Assembly: GCA_963764525.1 (NCBI GenBank)
Contig: CAVXTC010000021.1
Span: 62,001 to 126,000, forward strand
Direction: 5' to 3'
DNA: 64,000 nucleotides
Source of the DNA: DATDIC01 sp963764525
GTDB lineage: Bacteria > Pseudomonadota > Alphaproteobacteria > Acetobacterales > Acetobacteraceae
Shown here: positions 48,460 to 57,567 of the stretch, piece by piece
Layout: the number at the start of each line of letters is the position of its first letter
How positions within the stretch are numbered: the stretch's first letter is position 1
Position numbers and translations under genes: made by a program
The notes under the pieces: model-generated
What the model saw: only the letters and a program-made list of their open reading frames with translations
The model's database searches: none
Told to the model about the DNA's origin: nothing

Positions 48460-48553
48460 TCGCTTCCGATAGACGGAACGATCACGCCGTGGCTCTTTAT
48501 TTCAAAGCGTAATTCACGCATTGCAGCGATTCCGCCTCAAGCGATCACGCTCT
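48451..48553. repeat. 103-bp element with 15-bp terminal inverted repeats
   Basis: Left end agagcatgatcgctt (48451-48465) and the reverse complement of the right end, agagcgtgatcgctt (48539-48553), match in 14 of 15 bases. An inner pair (gatcgcttccgat / ggaacgatcacg) adds further symmetry. It covers the gspO stop codon and the gap before the lytic transglycosylase gene, and resembles small non-coding MITE- or REP-type units. Confidence 0.55.
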
Positions 48554-48589
48554 GGCCCGGCGAGTGGCTGATGCCGACCAGGTCGCCGG

Positions 48590-49008
48590 TCAACGTTGCG
48601 CCGCAGGTACCCGACTGAACATGGCGCGGGCAGCCGATAGAACTTGCGCCTGGTAGCCCTGGTTCAGTGCATCGGTGTGCGAATGGTAGTCGCCCACGGC
48701 GCGCAGCAGGTCGCCACGCTCTTCGGCCAGATAGAGCTGCATGATCGCGCCCGCGGCGGCGATGTTGAAGCAGGGTTCGTCCATCAGCCGCGCGACGATC
48801 ACGCTTTGCGGCAAGCCGGTGGCGCGAGAAATTGGCGTGACCCAGGTGGTGTTCACCTGCATCACACCGAGATCGGCGGATCCGTTCGCGTTGACATGCG
48901 CCGACCCGACGCGGCCACCTTCCACCGCCTGGATCGACGGGAGGACTCGCGGCGGAAGGTGTACCAACCGGCCGCCAGGGCCATGCAGGCGAGGTACGGA
49001 ACCGACAT
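48590..49008 (-). pseudogene. lytic transglycosylase-like protein, one frameshift
   Basis: Small peptidoglycan-cleaving (SLT/VirB1-like) protein. The main frame reads LPPRVLPSIQAVEGGRVGSA, NANGSADLGVMQVNTTWV, CFNIAAAGAIMQLYLAEERG and AVGDYHSHTDALNQGYQAQV, where the EGG and ADLGVMQVN segments are the catalytic-Glu and substrate-groove motifs. A signal peptide MSVPYLACMALAAGWY lies upstream in another frame from ATG 49008; the 419-bp span needs one base removed near 48965. It may open the cell wall for the secretion apparatus encoded around it, which is inference. Confidence 0.68.
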
Positions 49009-49169
49009 CTGTGACCCGCCCTATGAGTGATGCGCGAACGATGCGCCGGCGAGCCTATAGTGCCGCCGCGACCGTCCGCAATACCGGCGTTCAGCCTGGC
49101 GCTTTTGCCGCCCTCGGGAATCTTCTAATCATCCTTGCGCGGCGGGGCGGTCCCCACTGAAGGAGTTCC

Positions 49170-49610
49170 ATGCAGCAGGACGACACGCCCTTGGCACGCG
49201 GACCTGTCCGGCGCGATTCCGGTTTCACGCTGCTGGAACTGCTGGTCGTCATCGCCATCCTCGGCCTGCTGATCGGCCTGGTGGCGCCGGCGGTACTGCG
49301 CCAGCTCGGCGGCGCGCGCGTCTCTATCGCGCGCGAGTCGATCGGGCGCATCGGCTCCGTGCTCGATCTCTACAAGCTGGATATGGGCAGCTATCCTTCG
49401 ACAGAGCAGGGCCTAACTGCTTTGGTGCAAAAACCGGCGGGCGCTGACAACTGGAACGGACCGTACCTGAAAGCCGACGCAGCTCCGGTCGATCCCTGGA
49501 ATCACCCGTATCTTTATCGCAGCCCGTCCGATCGTGCTGGGCACGACTACGACCTATGCTCCAACGGCCCCAATGCGGGTGCCGGTCAAAGCGGTACGAT
49601 CTGCAACTGA
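49170..49610 (+). CDS. gspG: type II secretion major pseudopilin GspG
   Basis: 146 residues. The prepilin leader RRDSG/FTLLELLVVIAILGLL is followed by the GspG core: IGRIGSVLDLYKLDMGSYPS, TEQGLTALVQKPAGADNWNG PYLK, DPWNHPYLYRSP and HDYDLCSNGPNAG, the calcium-loop region. GAAGGAG lies before ATG 49170. It forms the pseudopilus shaft. It stands alone on the plus strand and converges with gspD 20 bp downstream. Confidence 0.94.
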   Translation: MQQDDTPLARGPVRRDSGFTLLELLVVIAILGLLIGLVAPAVLRQLGGARVSIARESIGRIGSVLDLYKLDMGSYPSTEQGLTALVQKPAGADNWNGPYLKADAAPVDPWNHPYLYRSPSDRAGHDYDLCSNGPNAGAGQSGTICN

Positions 49611-49630
49611 CCACACCCGGACCGATCGCC

Positions 49631-51916
49631 TCATGGCGCCGGGGCGCCGAGCCGGCGCAGCAGAGGCGCATTCGGGTCCGCCGACCCGGACAGCGGCAAG
49701 GACCGCGACAATCCCGGGACCAGGGCGGCGTTGGGCAGCTCGCTTTGCAGGTCCGTCGTCAGCGCCTGCGCGTCGCGCTGATCATGCACAACATGCGGCG
49801 TGATCAGCACCAGCAACTCGGTGCGGCCACGCTGGTTGTTCTGCGTGCCGGCCAGAAAGCCCAGCAGGGGTACGTCCTTCAGGAAGGGAATGCCGTTGTT
49901 GCCGACCGTGATGCTGTCGGTGATCAGACCAGCCAGGCCGACGGTCTGGCCATCCTGCACGACAACCCGCGATTGGACGACGCGCTCTGAGAATGTGGGC
50001 GAACTGATGCCTTGGAACTGCGGCGCGGTGGTGTCGATCGCGCTGACTTCCTGCGCAATGTCGAGCGTTACCAGCCCGCCGCTGTTCACCCGCGGCGTGA
50101 CCTTCAGGATCACTCCGGTCTGCCGATAATTGATCGAGTTGATCACCGGCGCGCCGCTAACCAGGGAGCTCTGCGAGGATTGCGTCAGGTAGGGCACCAG
50201 GTCGCCCACCTCCAGCGACGCTGGCTGGTTGTCGAGCACCATCACCTCCGGCGCCGACAGCACATGCACCGTGGTGACCGCCTGCAGCGCCGAGATTGCC
50301 GCCTGCACGCCCGATGAACTGGCGTTGAACACGAACCCCGGGAAACCACCCGCGACGGTTCCAGCCGCCACAGCGCTCAACGTTTCGTTCACGTCGCCTT
50401 GCTTGAAGAAGAATTGCGTGCCGTATTTCAACTGGTCATTGAGGGTTACCTCGGCAATGGTCGCATCGATTCGCACCTGGAGCGGCAGAATGTCGATCTT
50501 GCGCAACATCGCTTCCAGCGTGCTTTCCTCCCGCGCCGTCGCGTAGATCAGCACGGCGTTGTTCTGCGGGTCGGGGATGATGCGCATGGTGTCGGCCGGC
50601 GGACCGTTGCCCTGCTCGAGCCCGCCGAGCAGCGGGTTACCTGCCGACGCGCCTGCGGCCGAGGCGCCGCCAGTTGCCGAGGGTCCGCCCCCGCCGGAAG
50701 ACAACAGTGTCAGCCCCGGCGGCGCTCCACCGCCCCCATACTGACCGCCACCGTTCTGACCTCCACCCTGGCCGCCGAGTATGCTGGGCGGGGCGCCTGA
50801 TCCGGCCGTCCCCGCGTTTCCGGGCGCCTGACCGGCCGACTGCGTGGCGGCTGGGCTGGCCGTCTGCGCCGGTTGCGCGGTCACGTCATTGGGCGTGAAG
50901 GCGCGCTGCAGCAGGTAGGCGATGTCCTCGGCGTGACTGTTCTGCAGGTAATAGACGTGCCAACTCCGCAAGGTCGCCCGCTGGCCCTGCTGGATCAGCG
51001 CATAAACCCGGCGCGCCTGGTTGATGTAGCTGGGCTGGCTGGCAACCACCAGGACCGAGCCGGCATGCTCAAGCGGCAGCACACGGACCAATCCCGACAA
51101 TCCGCCACCGGCCTGGCCGCGAAACGCATTCTGCAGCACCCCGGCGAAGTCTTTCGCGGCCGCCCCCGGCGGCACCGGCAGGAGCGCGTAGGATTGACCG
51201 GCCAACAGATCGACATCGAAGCTGCGCACCAGTTCGACCAGCGCGTTGCGTGATGCCGGATCGCCACTGACCAGGATCGCGTTGCGCGCGGCATCCGGTG
51301 CGAGTTTCGCACCGGCACCGACCACCGGTTGCAGCACTTTCGCCAGATCGTCCGCCGAGACGTAACGCAGCGGAACGACGATGCTGCCCGCCGTGGATCC
51401 GCTATTTGCCAATCCGGCCATTCCGGCAGCGGCCGCCGCCGGCAACACGCGGTACAGGTCGCCTGAACGCACCAGCGCCGCGCCGTTCTGCCCGAGCAGC
51501 GCCTGCAGCACGCCGAGGACTTGTGTGGCCGACAACGGAGTCGAAGAATGGAAAGTGGCGCTCCCTTTCACCGCCGGATCGATGGTGTAGTTCACTTTCA
51601 GGATCGAGCCGAGGATTTGCGTGGCAACCGTACGGATATCGGTATCAGCGAAATCGAGCGAAACGTCGGCGCGGGTTCCGATACCCGGTGCGGTATTTGC
51701 GAGAGTCCCGGTGGTCAGCGGTTCGCCGGTACCGAAGCTGAGTTGCGCCGGGGGCAGTGCCCCTGGCGTGCCGACATTGCCATTGATGCGCGGCGAGGCT
51801 GCGGCGCTTGAAAGCGGCGGCGGCGGGGGCGGCGGCAGAACCGAGACCACGGGGGAAGGACCGCAGGCGGCGAGCGCCAGAACCGTCAAAACGACCGGCG
51901 CAAAATGGCGAGTCAC
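49631..51916 (-). CDS. gspD: type II secretion secretin GspD
   Basis: 761 residues forming the outer-membrane channel. The signal ends in the lipobox LALAAC, so it is probably a lipoprotein. N0-N3 domains are recognisable (VSLDFADTDIRTVATQILGS, IVVPLRYVSADDLAKVLQPV, HVYYLQNSHAEDIAYLLQRA). A long Gly/Ala/Gln-rich insert near residues 350-430 sits in the N3 region. The secretin core has IDATIAEVTLNDQLKYGTQF, VHVLSAPEVMVLDNQPASLE VGD, and the C-terminal GIPFLKDVPLLGFLAGTQNN with TELLVLITPHVV. Confidence 0.93.
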   Translation of the reverse strand: MTRHFAPVVLTVLALAACGPSPVVSVLPPPPPPPLSSAAASPRINGNVGTPGALPPAQLSFGTGEPLTTGTLANTAPGIGTRADVSLDFADTDIRTVATQILGSILKVNYTIDPAVKGSATFHSSTPLSATQVLGVLQALLGQNGAALVRSGDLYRVLPAAAAAGMAGLANSGSTAGSIVVPLRYVSADDLAKVLQPVVGAGAKLAPDAARNAILVSGDPASRNALVELVRSFDVDLLAGQSYALLPVPPGAAAKDFAGVLQNAFRGQAGGGLSGLVRVLPLEHAGSVLVVASQPSYINQARRVYALIQQGQRATLRSWHVYYLQNSHAEDIAYLLQRAFTPNDVTAQPAQTASPAATQSAGQAPGNAGTAGSGAPPSILGGQGGGQNGGGQYGGGGAPPGLTLLSSGGGGPSATGGASAAGASAGNPLLGGLEQGNGPPADTMRIIPDPQNNAVLIYATAREESTLEAMLRKIDILPLQVRIDATIAEVTLNDQLKYGTQFFFKQGDVNETLSAVAAGTVAGGFPGFVFNASSSGVQAAISALQAVTTVHVLSAPEVMVLDNQPASLEVGDLVPYLTQSSQSSLVSGAPVINSINYRQTGVILKVTPRVNSGGLVTLDIAQEVSAIDTTAPQFQGISSPTFSERVVQSRVVVQDGQTVGLAGLITDSITVGNNGIPFLKDVPLLGFLAGTQNNQRGRTELLVLITPHVVHDQRDAQALTTDLQSELPNAALVPGLSRSLPLSGSADPNAPLLRRLGAPAP

Positions 51917-52033
51917 GGCCTCGCGAGTCCCGTTTCGCCGATCAGCTTCGCACGGCCTTTGTCGGTCACCAACGCCATTGATTCCTTCCCGAACACGGCG
52001 CCGGGGTTTGCAAACTTGCCCTGTGCCGCAGGG

Positions 52034-52997
52034 CTATTCAACTCCGTGGTGACCGTCCTTATCAGTGTGGGAGGCAGTTCGCACCTGCGATCGCGCATCG
52101 GCCAGCAGTTCGGCGATGGTTTGGTCCCACGAAATCGTGGGGGCCCAGCCGAGCAGCGACCGCGCGAGAGCGGCGTCGCCAATGGCCAGCGGCGTGTCGG
52201 ACGGGCGGAGACGGGCGGAGTCGATCCTGATCTCGACCTGGAGCCCGGCCCGCTTCAGCAGCGCGTCCAGGACGTCGCCGATCCGGCGGGGCACGCCGGA
52301 GGCGATATTGAGCAGCGTTGCAGGCGGCAGCAGTTGTGCGTGCTGCAGGCAGGCCACGTACGCGGTGCAGGCATCGTGGACGTCCAGAAAGTCGCGCCGG
52401 GCATCCAGATTGCCGACCCGCATCACCGGTTCCTGCTCGCCGGCCTCGATCAGGGCAATCTGTCGGGCGAAAGCGGGCAACGCGAACACGTCGGACTGGC
52501 CGCGGCCTGTATGGTTGAACAGCCGCAGCCGGATCACCGGCAGGCCGTCCTGCGCCATGGCACCGAGCGCCAAGTCTGCCGCCGCCTTGGTGGCGCTGTA
52601 AATGTTGGTCGGCGCAAGCGGGGCATGCTCATTCAACGGCACGCCGCTCCGGAATGACGTGCCGTACCGCATCCGCGGTCGAGGCGAACAGCAGGACGCA
52701 GCCCGGAGCGATGGCAACCAGGGCGTTCGCCAGATTGAGTGTGCCGTGCAGGTTGACTTCCCAGGCGAGCCGGGGATCACCACGCGCAGCCGGTACGCTG
52801 GCGACGGCGGCCAGGTGAACGCAGGCATCCGGCCGCGCCTCGCGCACGGCGGCGAGAGTAGCGTGCGGATCGCGGATGTCGAACGGCTTCAGGCTGAGTT
52901 TCGCGGCAGGGAAGCTGAGGCGCAGAGCCGGCACCAGATGCCGGCCAACGAAGCCGCGCGCCCCGGTCACCAGGATGCGTTGCGGGATGAAGTTCAT
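52034..52997 (-). pseudogene. NAD-dependent epimerase/reductase (GDP-6-deoxy-mannose reductase-like), one frameshift
   Basis: Extended short-chain dehydrogenase acting on a nucleotide sugar. The start MNFIPQRILVTGARGFVGRH has the Rossmann motif; HLAAVASVPAARGDPRLAWE VN follows. An extra G near 52667 breaks the frame; removing it reads STADAYGTSFRSGVPLNEHA. The catalytic Tyr-x3-Lys is in NIYSATKAAADLALGAM, and PVIRLRLFNHTGRGQSDVFA and RDFLDVHDACTAYV follow. The span of 964 bp is one base over a multiple of three. It closely resembles Rmd-type enzymes, next to surface-glycan genes. Confidence 0.72.
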
Positions 52998-53023
52998 TTC
53001 AACGGGCAAACGGTCGCGTTGCG

Positions 53024-54055
53024 TCAGCCACGCGGCCGGGCAACGAGGTCGATGTGATCGGACTGTCGCGTCGCGTAGGCGCGCATGATCTCGTTGTCCT
53101 CGTCGTCGACCGGCCGCATGGTGCCGTCGGATTCGATGATCGAGAGGCTGTATCCCCAAGCGCCCAGCCAGCGCAGATAGGCGGGGCCGTCGATGCCGGA
53201 AATCCCAGCCAGCATGCTCGGGCTGAACTCGCTTACAATGATCGGTCGATGTCTGGCAATCGTATCGCTACAACCCAGCAGGGCCTGGTACTCCGCACCC
53301 TCGACATCGACCTTGATGAGATCGATTCGCCGGTCGATCGGCAGCAGGACGTCCGGCCGGGCGCAGGCGACTGTTTCGGCACCGAGCAGGTGCCTGAGGT
53401 TGTCAGGCGGCGCCGATGTGGTGCCGTTGGAGTGCGAGGTGTGCAGGACCAGAAGGCCGGTCTCTGCACCCGCGGCGGTCTGCACGATGACAAGATGATC
53501 GAAGCGGTTGGCCCGGCGGCTCGCTTCCAGCAGCCGTACGTTGCGTGGATTCGGCTCGACCGCCATCACATAACCGGACGGGCCGACGATGGCGGCGGAC
53601 AGCAGCGCGAAATAGCCGATATTCGCGCCGATATCGAGCACCCCCATTCCCGGCCGAAGCAGTGTGCGGAATACCACGGTGACATCGCGCTCATAATTGT
53701 CCTCCCGGACGTAACGTCCGACCGCGGCGTCGCTTGCCGACGAGTAGATGCGGAACCCCTCCAACTCGGTGACCACGACGCCGGTGAGGTCGTCCGGCCG
53801 GAGCAGATCGCGACGGTGAAACTCCAGGCTGTTCAGGTAGCTTGCCACAACACCTGAGAGATCCTCCCCGATTCTCGTTTTATGACCGCGCAGCTCCTCC
53901 GGGTTGGGAGCCCGCCCGAGCAGCAGGCGAAAGCAGGCGAGGATGTCGGCTTCAGTCGCGTGCGAATCGAAGCGCGCGCCGGGCGCGGCGTCCAGGCCGG
54001 AGTTGCTCGCCGGTACCACGGCACCACGCTTGCCAAACAGCTTCAGAATGCGCAT
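53024..54055 (-). CDS. FkbM family methyltransferase with N-terminal DUF4214-like domain
   Basis: 343 residues. Residues ~35-80 (ADILACFRLLLGRAPNPEEL, VASYLNSLEFHRRDLL) resemble the DUF4214 helical unit seen in surface-glycan proteins. The methyltransferase follows: SAM-binding GMGVLDIGANIGYFALLSAA, VMAVEPNPRNVRLLEASRRA NRF, and the FkbM motif IDLIKVDVEGAEYQALLGCS. It probably O-methylates a sugar. It is divergent from the giant FkbM-glycosyltransferase gene, with 110 bp between starts, and lies 26 bp upstream of the epimerase gene on the same strand. Confidence 0.85.
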   Translation of the reverse strand: MRILKLFGKRGAVVPASNSGLDAAPGARFDSHATEADILACFRLLLGRAPNPEELRGHKTRIGEDLSGVVASYLNSLEFHRRDLLRPDDLTGVVVTELEGFRIYSSASDAAVGRYVREDNYERDVTVVFRTLLRPGMGVLDIGANIGYFALLSAAIVGPSGYVMAVEPNPRNVRLLEASRRANRFDHLVIVQTAAGAETGLLVLHTSHSNGTTSAPPDNLRHLLGAETVACARPDVLLPIDRRIDLIKVDVEGAEYQALLGCSDTIARHRPIIVSEFSPSMLAGISGIDGPAYLRWLGAWGYSLSIIESDGTMRPVDDEDNEIMRAYATRQSDHIDLVARPRG

Positions 54056-54165
54056 CCCTTGCTCACACTCGATCCCCTTGGCCGAATGCTTTCACAATCA
54101 TCCTGCCCTCGTCACCTTGCCCGTCGGCACCTGCCCATGAGGCATACGCCCCATGATCATATCTC

Positions 54166-57100
54166 ATGACGTTCGTCTCGTACGCTCAGAATTTCGAAGA
54201 TGTGCTGCTCTGGCGGGCGCTCGGTCACATCCGGGATGGTTTTTACATCGATGTCGGAGCCTGGCATCCTGAAACGGATTCGGTGACCCGGGCATTCTAT
54301 GACCGGGGCTGGCGCGGCATCAACATCGAGCCCGGCGCCGAGAATGTGATGCGGCTGCGCGCGGCACGCCAGCGCGACCTTACCTTGGCGATCGCGGCAG
54401 GCGACGCTCCGGGGCAGGCCACCCTTTACACCGTGCCCGGCACCGGACTGTCGAACCTCGCCGGCGAGCTTGCCGGCGGATATGCCGCCAGCGGGTTGAC
54501 GGTGCAACCGGGCACGGTGAAGGTCCAGACCTTGCGGGAGATCTGCCGCGCTCACGCCCCGGCCGAGATCCACTTCCTCAAGATCGATGTCGAGGGCAGC
54601 GAGCGTGCCGTCCTCGCCGGCTGCGACTTCGCGGCGTTCCGGCCATGGATTGTCCTGGTCGAGGCCACCGCGCCGATGTCCGCGCTGCCGACCCATGCGG
54701 AGTGGGAACCGCTTTTGCTTGCGGCGGATTATTGCTTTGTCTGGTTCGACGGCCTGAACCGGTTCTATGCGTCAGCAGAACGATACCGGCAGATCGCCCC
54801 GCATTTCCGAACGCCGGCCAACGTGTTCGACGATTTCGTGCGGGTTGCCGACACTGACTGGGCGCGCCGCATCCATCAGGCAGAGACAACGGCGGCGCTG
54901 CTGCGCGAGCGGGCGCATGACGCCGAGCAGGCAGCGAATGCGGCGGAACAACTGCGGCGTCAGGCACTGGCGCGTGGCATCGAACTCGACCGTTTGCGCC
55001 TCGCACTCGAACAACAGCGGGTCAGCCACGCGGTTTCGCTCGAGCAACAGCGTATCGGCCACGCCGAAGAAACCCGTCACCTGAACGCAACCATCGCCCA
55101 TCAGGACGCCTTGCTGCATGAGGCGAACGGCTGGGTCGATGCCATGCGGGCCAGCACGTCCTGGCGCCTGACCGCACCGCTGCGCCGCGTCATGGCGGGT
55201 TTCAGTCGCAACACCCGCGCCGCCGATGATGCGCCCGGCAGCCCGGAGGTGCCGCTCGTCGCGCCGTCAGCAGTCGCGCCGCCAGCAAAAGCAGAGCCCG
55301 TGGCCGACGTCGCCGCCCCGCAATCCTCTCCCAGGCCCAGGGCGCCGGCCTTTGCGTCGGCGCCGGCGCGGCAGGGCCGGCGCGCCGTGCATCAGTTCCA
55401 TTCGGGGTCTGCAACCGGCGATGCCATCACCAACGCGATGCTGCTGATCCGCCGGATCCTGCGGGACCTCGGCTATCACAGTGAGATCTTCGTCGAGCAT
55501 CTCGACCCCCTGCTCGCCGAAGAGTTGCGGCCGATCGACGAATTGCCGACGCACGCCGGGTACGTGTTGCTGCTGCACCATTCGATGGGTTATGACGCAA
55601 TGGATCGCGTGACCGCCTCCGCGGCTCCCAAGGTGCTGATCTATCACAACATCACGCCGCCGGAGCTTCTCTCCACGACGCCGACATTGCAGCGCTATGC
55701 CGAGCTTGGCCGGCGACAGCTCGCCTCGCTGGCACCGAAGGTCGTCGCCGCGCTCGCCGACAGCGAGTTCAATGCCAGTGAATTGCGGGCGCAGGGCTTC
55801 GATCCTGTGCAGGCTTGCACGCTGCTGTTCGACGTCGATGTGCTGACGCGAAGGGCCGCGGCACGGCCGTCCGCTGGGGCGCTGCGGCCATTCACCATTC
55901 TGTTCGTCGGCCGTATCAACGAATCCAAGGCGCAGGCCGACCTGATCGACGCCTATGCGGCGTTTCGGGTCGCATTCGGCGGCCCCGCTCGTCTGGTTCT
56001 GGTTGGGCGGACCGACGGCGCCAGCCACGCCTACATGCGGCGGATCGAACAGCACATCGGCGAAGCAGGCTTGCGCAATGAGGTGATTCTGACCGGGCTC
56101 GTCTCGGACGAACAGTTGCAGGACTGGTATCGCGCCGCCGATCTTTACGTTTCGCTCAGCCTGCACGAAGGCTTCGGGGTACCTCTGATCGAAGCGATGG
56201 CGCATGGGATTCCCGTGCTCGCCTGGCCCTGTGGAGCGGTCCCCTACACGCTCGGCGAAGCTGGCGAACTGCTGGAGCACCGCGCGCCGGCGCACGTCGC
56301 GGCACGCATGCTGGCCCTGGCGCGCGACGAACCGCGGCGCGAGGCGGCACGCCAACGGCAACACCGCGCATTGCAGCAATTCCGGCTCGACCGGCAGGTG
56401 CCCCTGCTCCTGAACGCGCTGGCGCTGGCCGGCGCCCCGCCGCCAACCTCTTCGGAAGTGCGCCGCGAGCTGGCGGCGCATGCGCGTTTCACCATCGCCG
56501 GCCATGTGAACAAGAGCTACAGCCTCGCCGCTATTAATCGGGAGCTGGCGCTGGCAATCGAGGCGGAGCGGCCGAACACGGTGCGCCTGCTGCCGGTGGA
56601 AGGCGAGCCGACCGCCGACCTTTCCGAAGTGCCGGAGCACCAGCGCGATGCGCTCGCGGCGCTGGCAGCGCGGAACAAGCCCGCCACCGGCCCCGCCTTC
56701 GTGGTCAGCCAGCATTATCCTGTGTGGGTACCGCCGGATCCGGGCGATGGCGCCCTCGCGCTGTTCTTCTGGGAGGAGTCGATCATCCCGAGGGAGACCG
56801 TGGCGGTGCTGAACCTGCACTTCCGGGCCGTGCTCGCGCCCTCCGGCTTCGTCGCCAAGGTGCTGGTGGATTCCGGCGTCTCGGTTCCAGTCCGGGTGAT
56901 CGGCCACGCACCAGATCTGGCGCCTTGGCGAGCGTTGCGAACGGCGCGGCTGACCCAGCCAAAGGGTGACCCATACTTCACCTTCCTGCACGTCTCCTCG
57001 GGCTTCCCGCGCAAGGGCGTGGACGTGCTGCTGGCCGCCTTTGGACGGGCCTTCCGCCGGGAACATCCGGTGCGATTGGTGATCAAATGTTTCCCTAACC

Positions 57101-57567
57101 CGCATAATGACGCCGCGAGCCAACTGGCGGAGTTCCGGGCGCGCGACCCGGAGATGGCCGAGATCACTCTGATCGACCGTGATATCGACCACCCGGCACT
57201 GATCGAGCTGTACGCAGCATCGGATGCAGTCGTGCTGCCGACGCGCGGCGAGGGTTTCAATCTGCCCGCCGCCGAAGCGATGGCCGCTGGCATTCCCCTG
57301 ATCGTCACTGGCTATGGAGGACATCTGGACTTCTGCACCGCCGCGAACGTCCGGCTGGTGAAGCACCGCATGGCCCGTTCGAGCAGCCATCTCGCCAGCG
57401 CCCATGGAGTTCTGGGCGGAGCCGGATGTCGAGGACCTCGCGGCGGCGATGCGGGAAACCGCGTCAATCCGCGACTTAGGCGGTCGGGCAGCGGCAGCCT
57501 GGGCGGCTCGGTACGCAGCGGGCAATGGCGGACATTACCATGGCGACCGCGCGGCAGACCCTGGTAA
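54166..57567 (+). CDS. large FkbM methyltransferase - coiled coil - glycosyltransferase protein (frame breaks near 57400)
   Basis: Opens MTFVSYAQNFEDVLLWRALG, typical of FkbM methyltransferases. SAM-site region: GFYIDVGAWHPETDSVTRAF; FkbM motif: EIHFLKIDVEGSERAVLAG. Residues ~240-340 form a heptad-rich coiled coil with a SWRLTAPLRRV segment, then a Pro/Ala linker. Residues ~405-760 are a first GT4 module (RRAVHQFHSGSATGDAITNA, FTILFVGRINESKAQADLID, SLHEGFGVPLIEAMAHGIPV). Residues ~770-1070 are a second (FTIAGHVNKSYSLAAINREL, FTFLHVSSGFPRKGVDVLLA AF, PTRGEGFNLPAAEAMAAGIP). An extra base near 57400 diverts the frame: the last ~55 residues are not conserved, while WAEPDVEDLAAAMRETASIR continues in the next frame and leads into the gene at 57525. 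It likely builds and methylates a surface glycan. Confidence 0.78.
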   Translation: MTFVSYAQNFEDVLLWRALGHIRDGFYIDVGAWHPETDSVTRAFYDRGWRGINIEPGAENVMRLRAARQRDLTLAIAAGDAPGQATLYTVPGTGLSNLAGELAGGYAASGLTVQPGTVKVQTLREICRAHAPAEIHFLKIDVEGSERAVLAGCDFAAFRPWIVLVEATAPMSALPTHAEWEPLLLAADYCFVWFDGLNRFYASAERYRQIAPHFRTPANVFDDFVRVADTDWARRIHQAETTAALLRERAHDAEQAANAAEQLRRQALARGIELDRLRLALEQQRVSHAVSLEQQRIGHAEETRHLNATIAHQDALLHEANGWVDAMRASTSWRLTAPLRRVMAGFSRNTRAADDAPGSPEVPLVAPSAVAPPAKAEPVADVAAPQSSPRPRAPAFASAPARQGRRAVHQFHSGSATGDAITNAMLLIRRILRDLGYHSEIFVEHLDPLLAEELRPIDELPTHAGYVLLLHHSMGYDAMDRVTASAAPKVLIYHNITPPELLSTTPTLQRYAELGRRQLASLAPKVVAALADSEFNASELRAQGFDPVQACTLLFDVDVLTRRAAARPSAGALRPFTILFVGRINESKAQADLIDAYAAFRVAFGGPARLVLVGRTDGASHAYMRRIEQHIGEAGLRNEVILTGLVSDEQLQDWYRAADLYVSLSLHEGFGVPLIEAMAHGIPVLAWPCGAVPYTLGEAGELLEHRAPAHVAARMLALARDEPRREAARQRQHRALQQFRLDRQVPLLLNALALAGAPPPTSSEVRRELAAHARFTIAGHVNKSYSLAAINRELALAIEAERPNTVRLLPVEGEPTADLSEVPEHQRDALAALAARNKPATGPAFVVSQHYPVWVPPDPGDGALALFFWEESIIPRETVAVLNLHFRAVLAPSGFVAKVLVDSGVSVPVRVIGHAPDLAPWRALRTARLTQPKGDPYFTFLHVSSGFPRKGVDVLLAAFGRAFRREHPVRLVIKCFPNPHNDAASQLAEFRARDPEMAEITLIDRDIDHPALIELYAASDAVVLPTRGEGFNLPAAEAMAAGIPLIVTGYGGHLDFCTAANVRLVKHRMARSSSHLASAHGVLGGAGCRGPRGGDAGNRVNPRLRRSGSGSLGGSVRSGQWRTLPWRPRGRPW

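Noticed and set aside
55267..57525. 752-codon minus-strand open frame
   Set aside because: It is antisense to the FkbM-glycosyltransferase gene and shows no protein-family motifs; high GC produces many such shadows.
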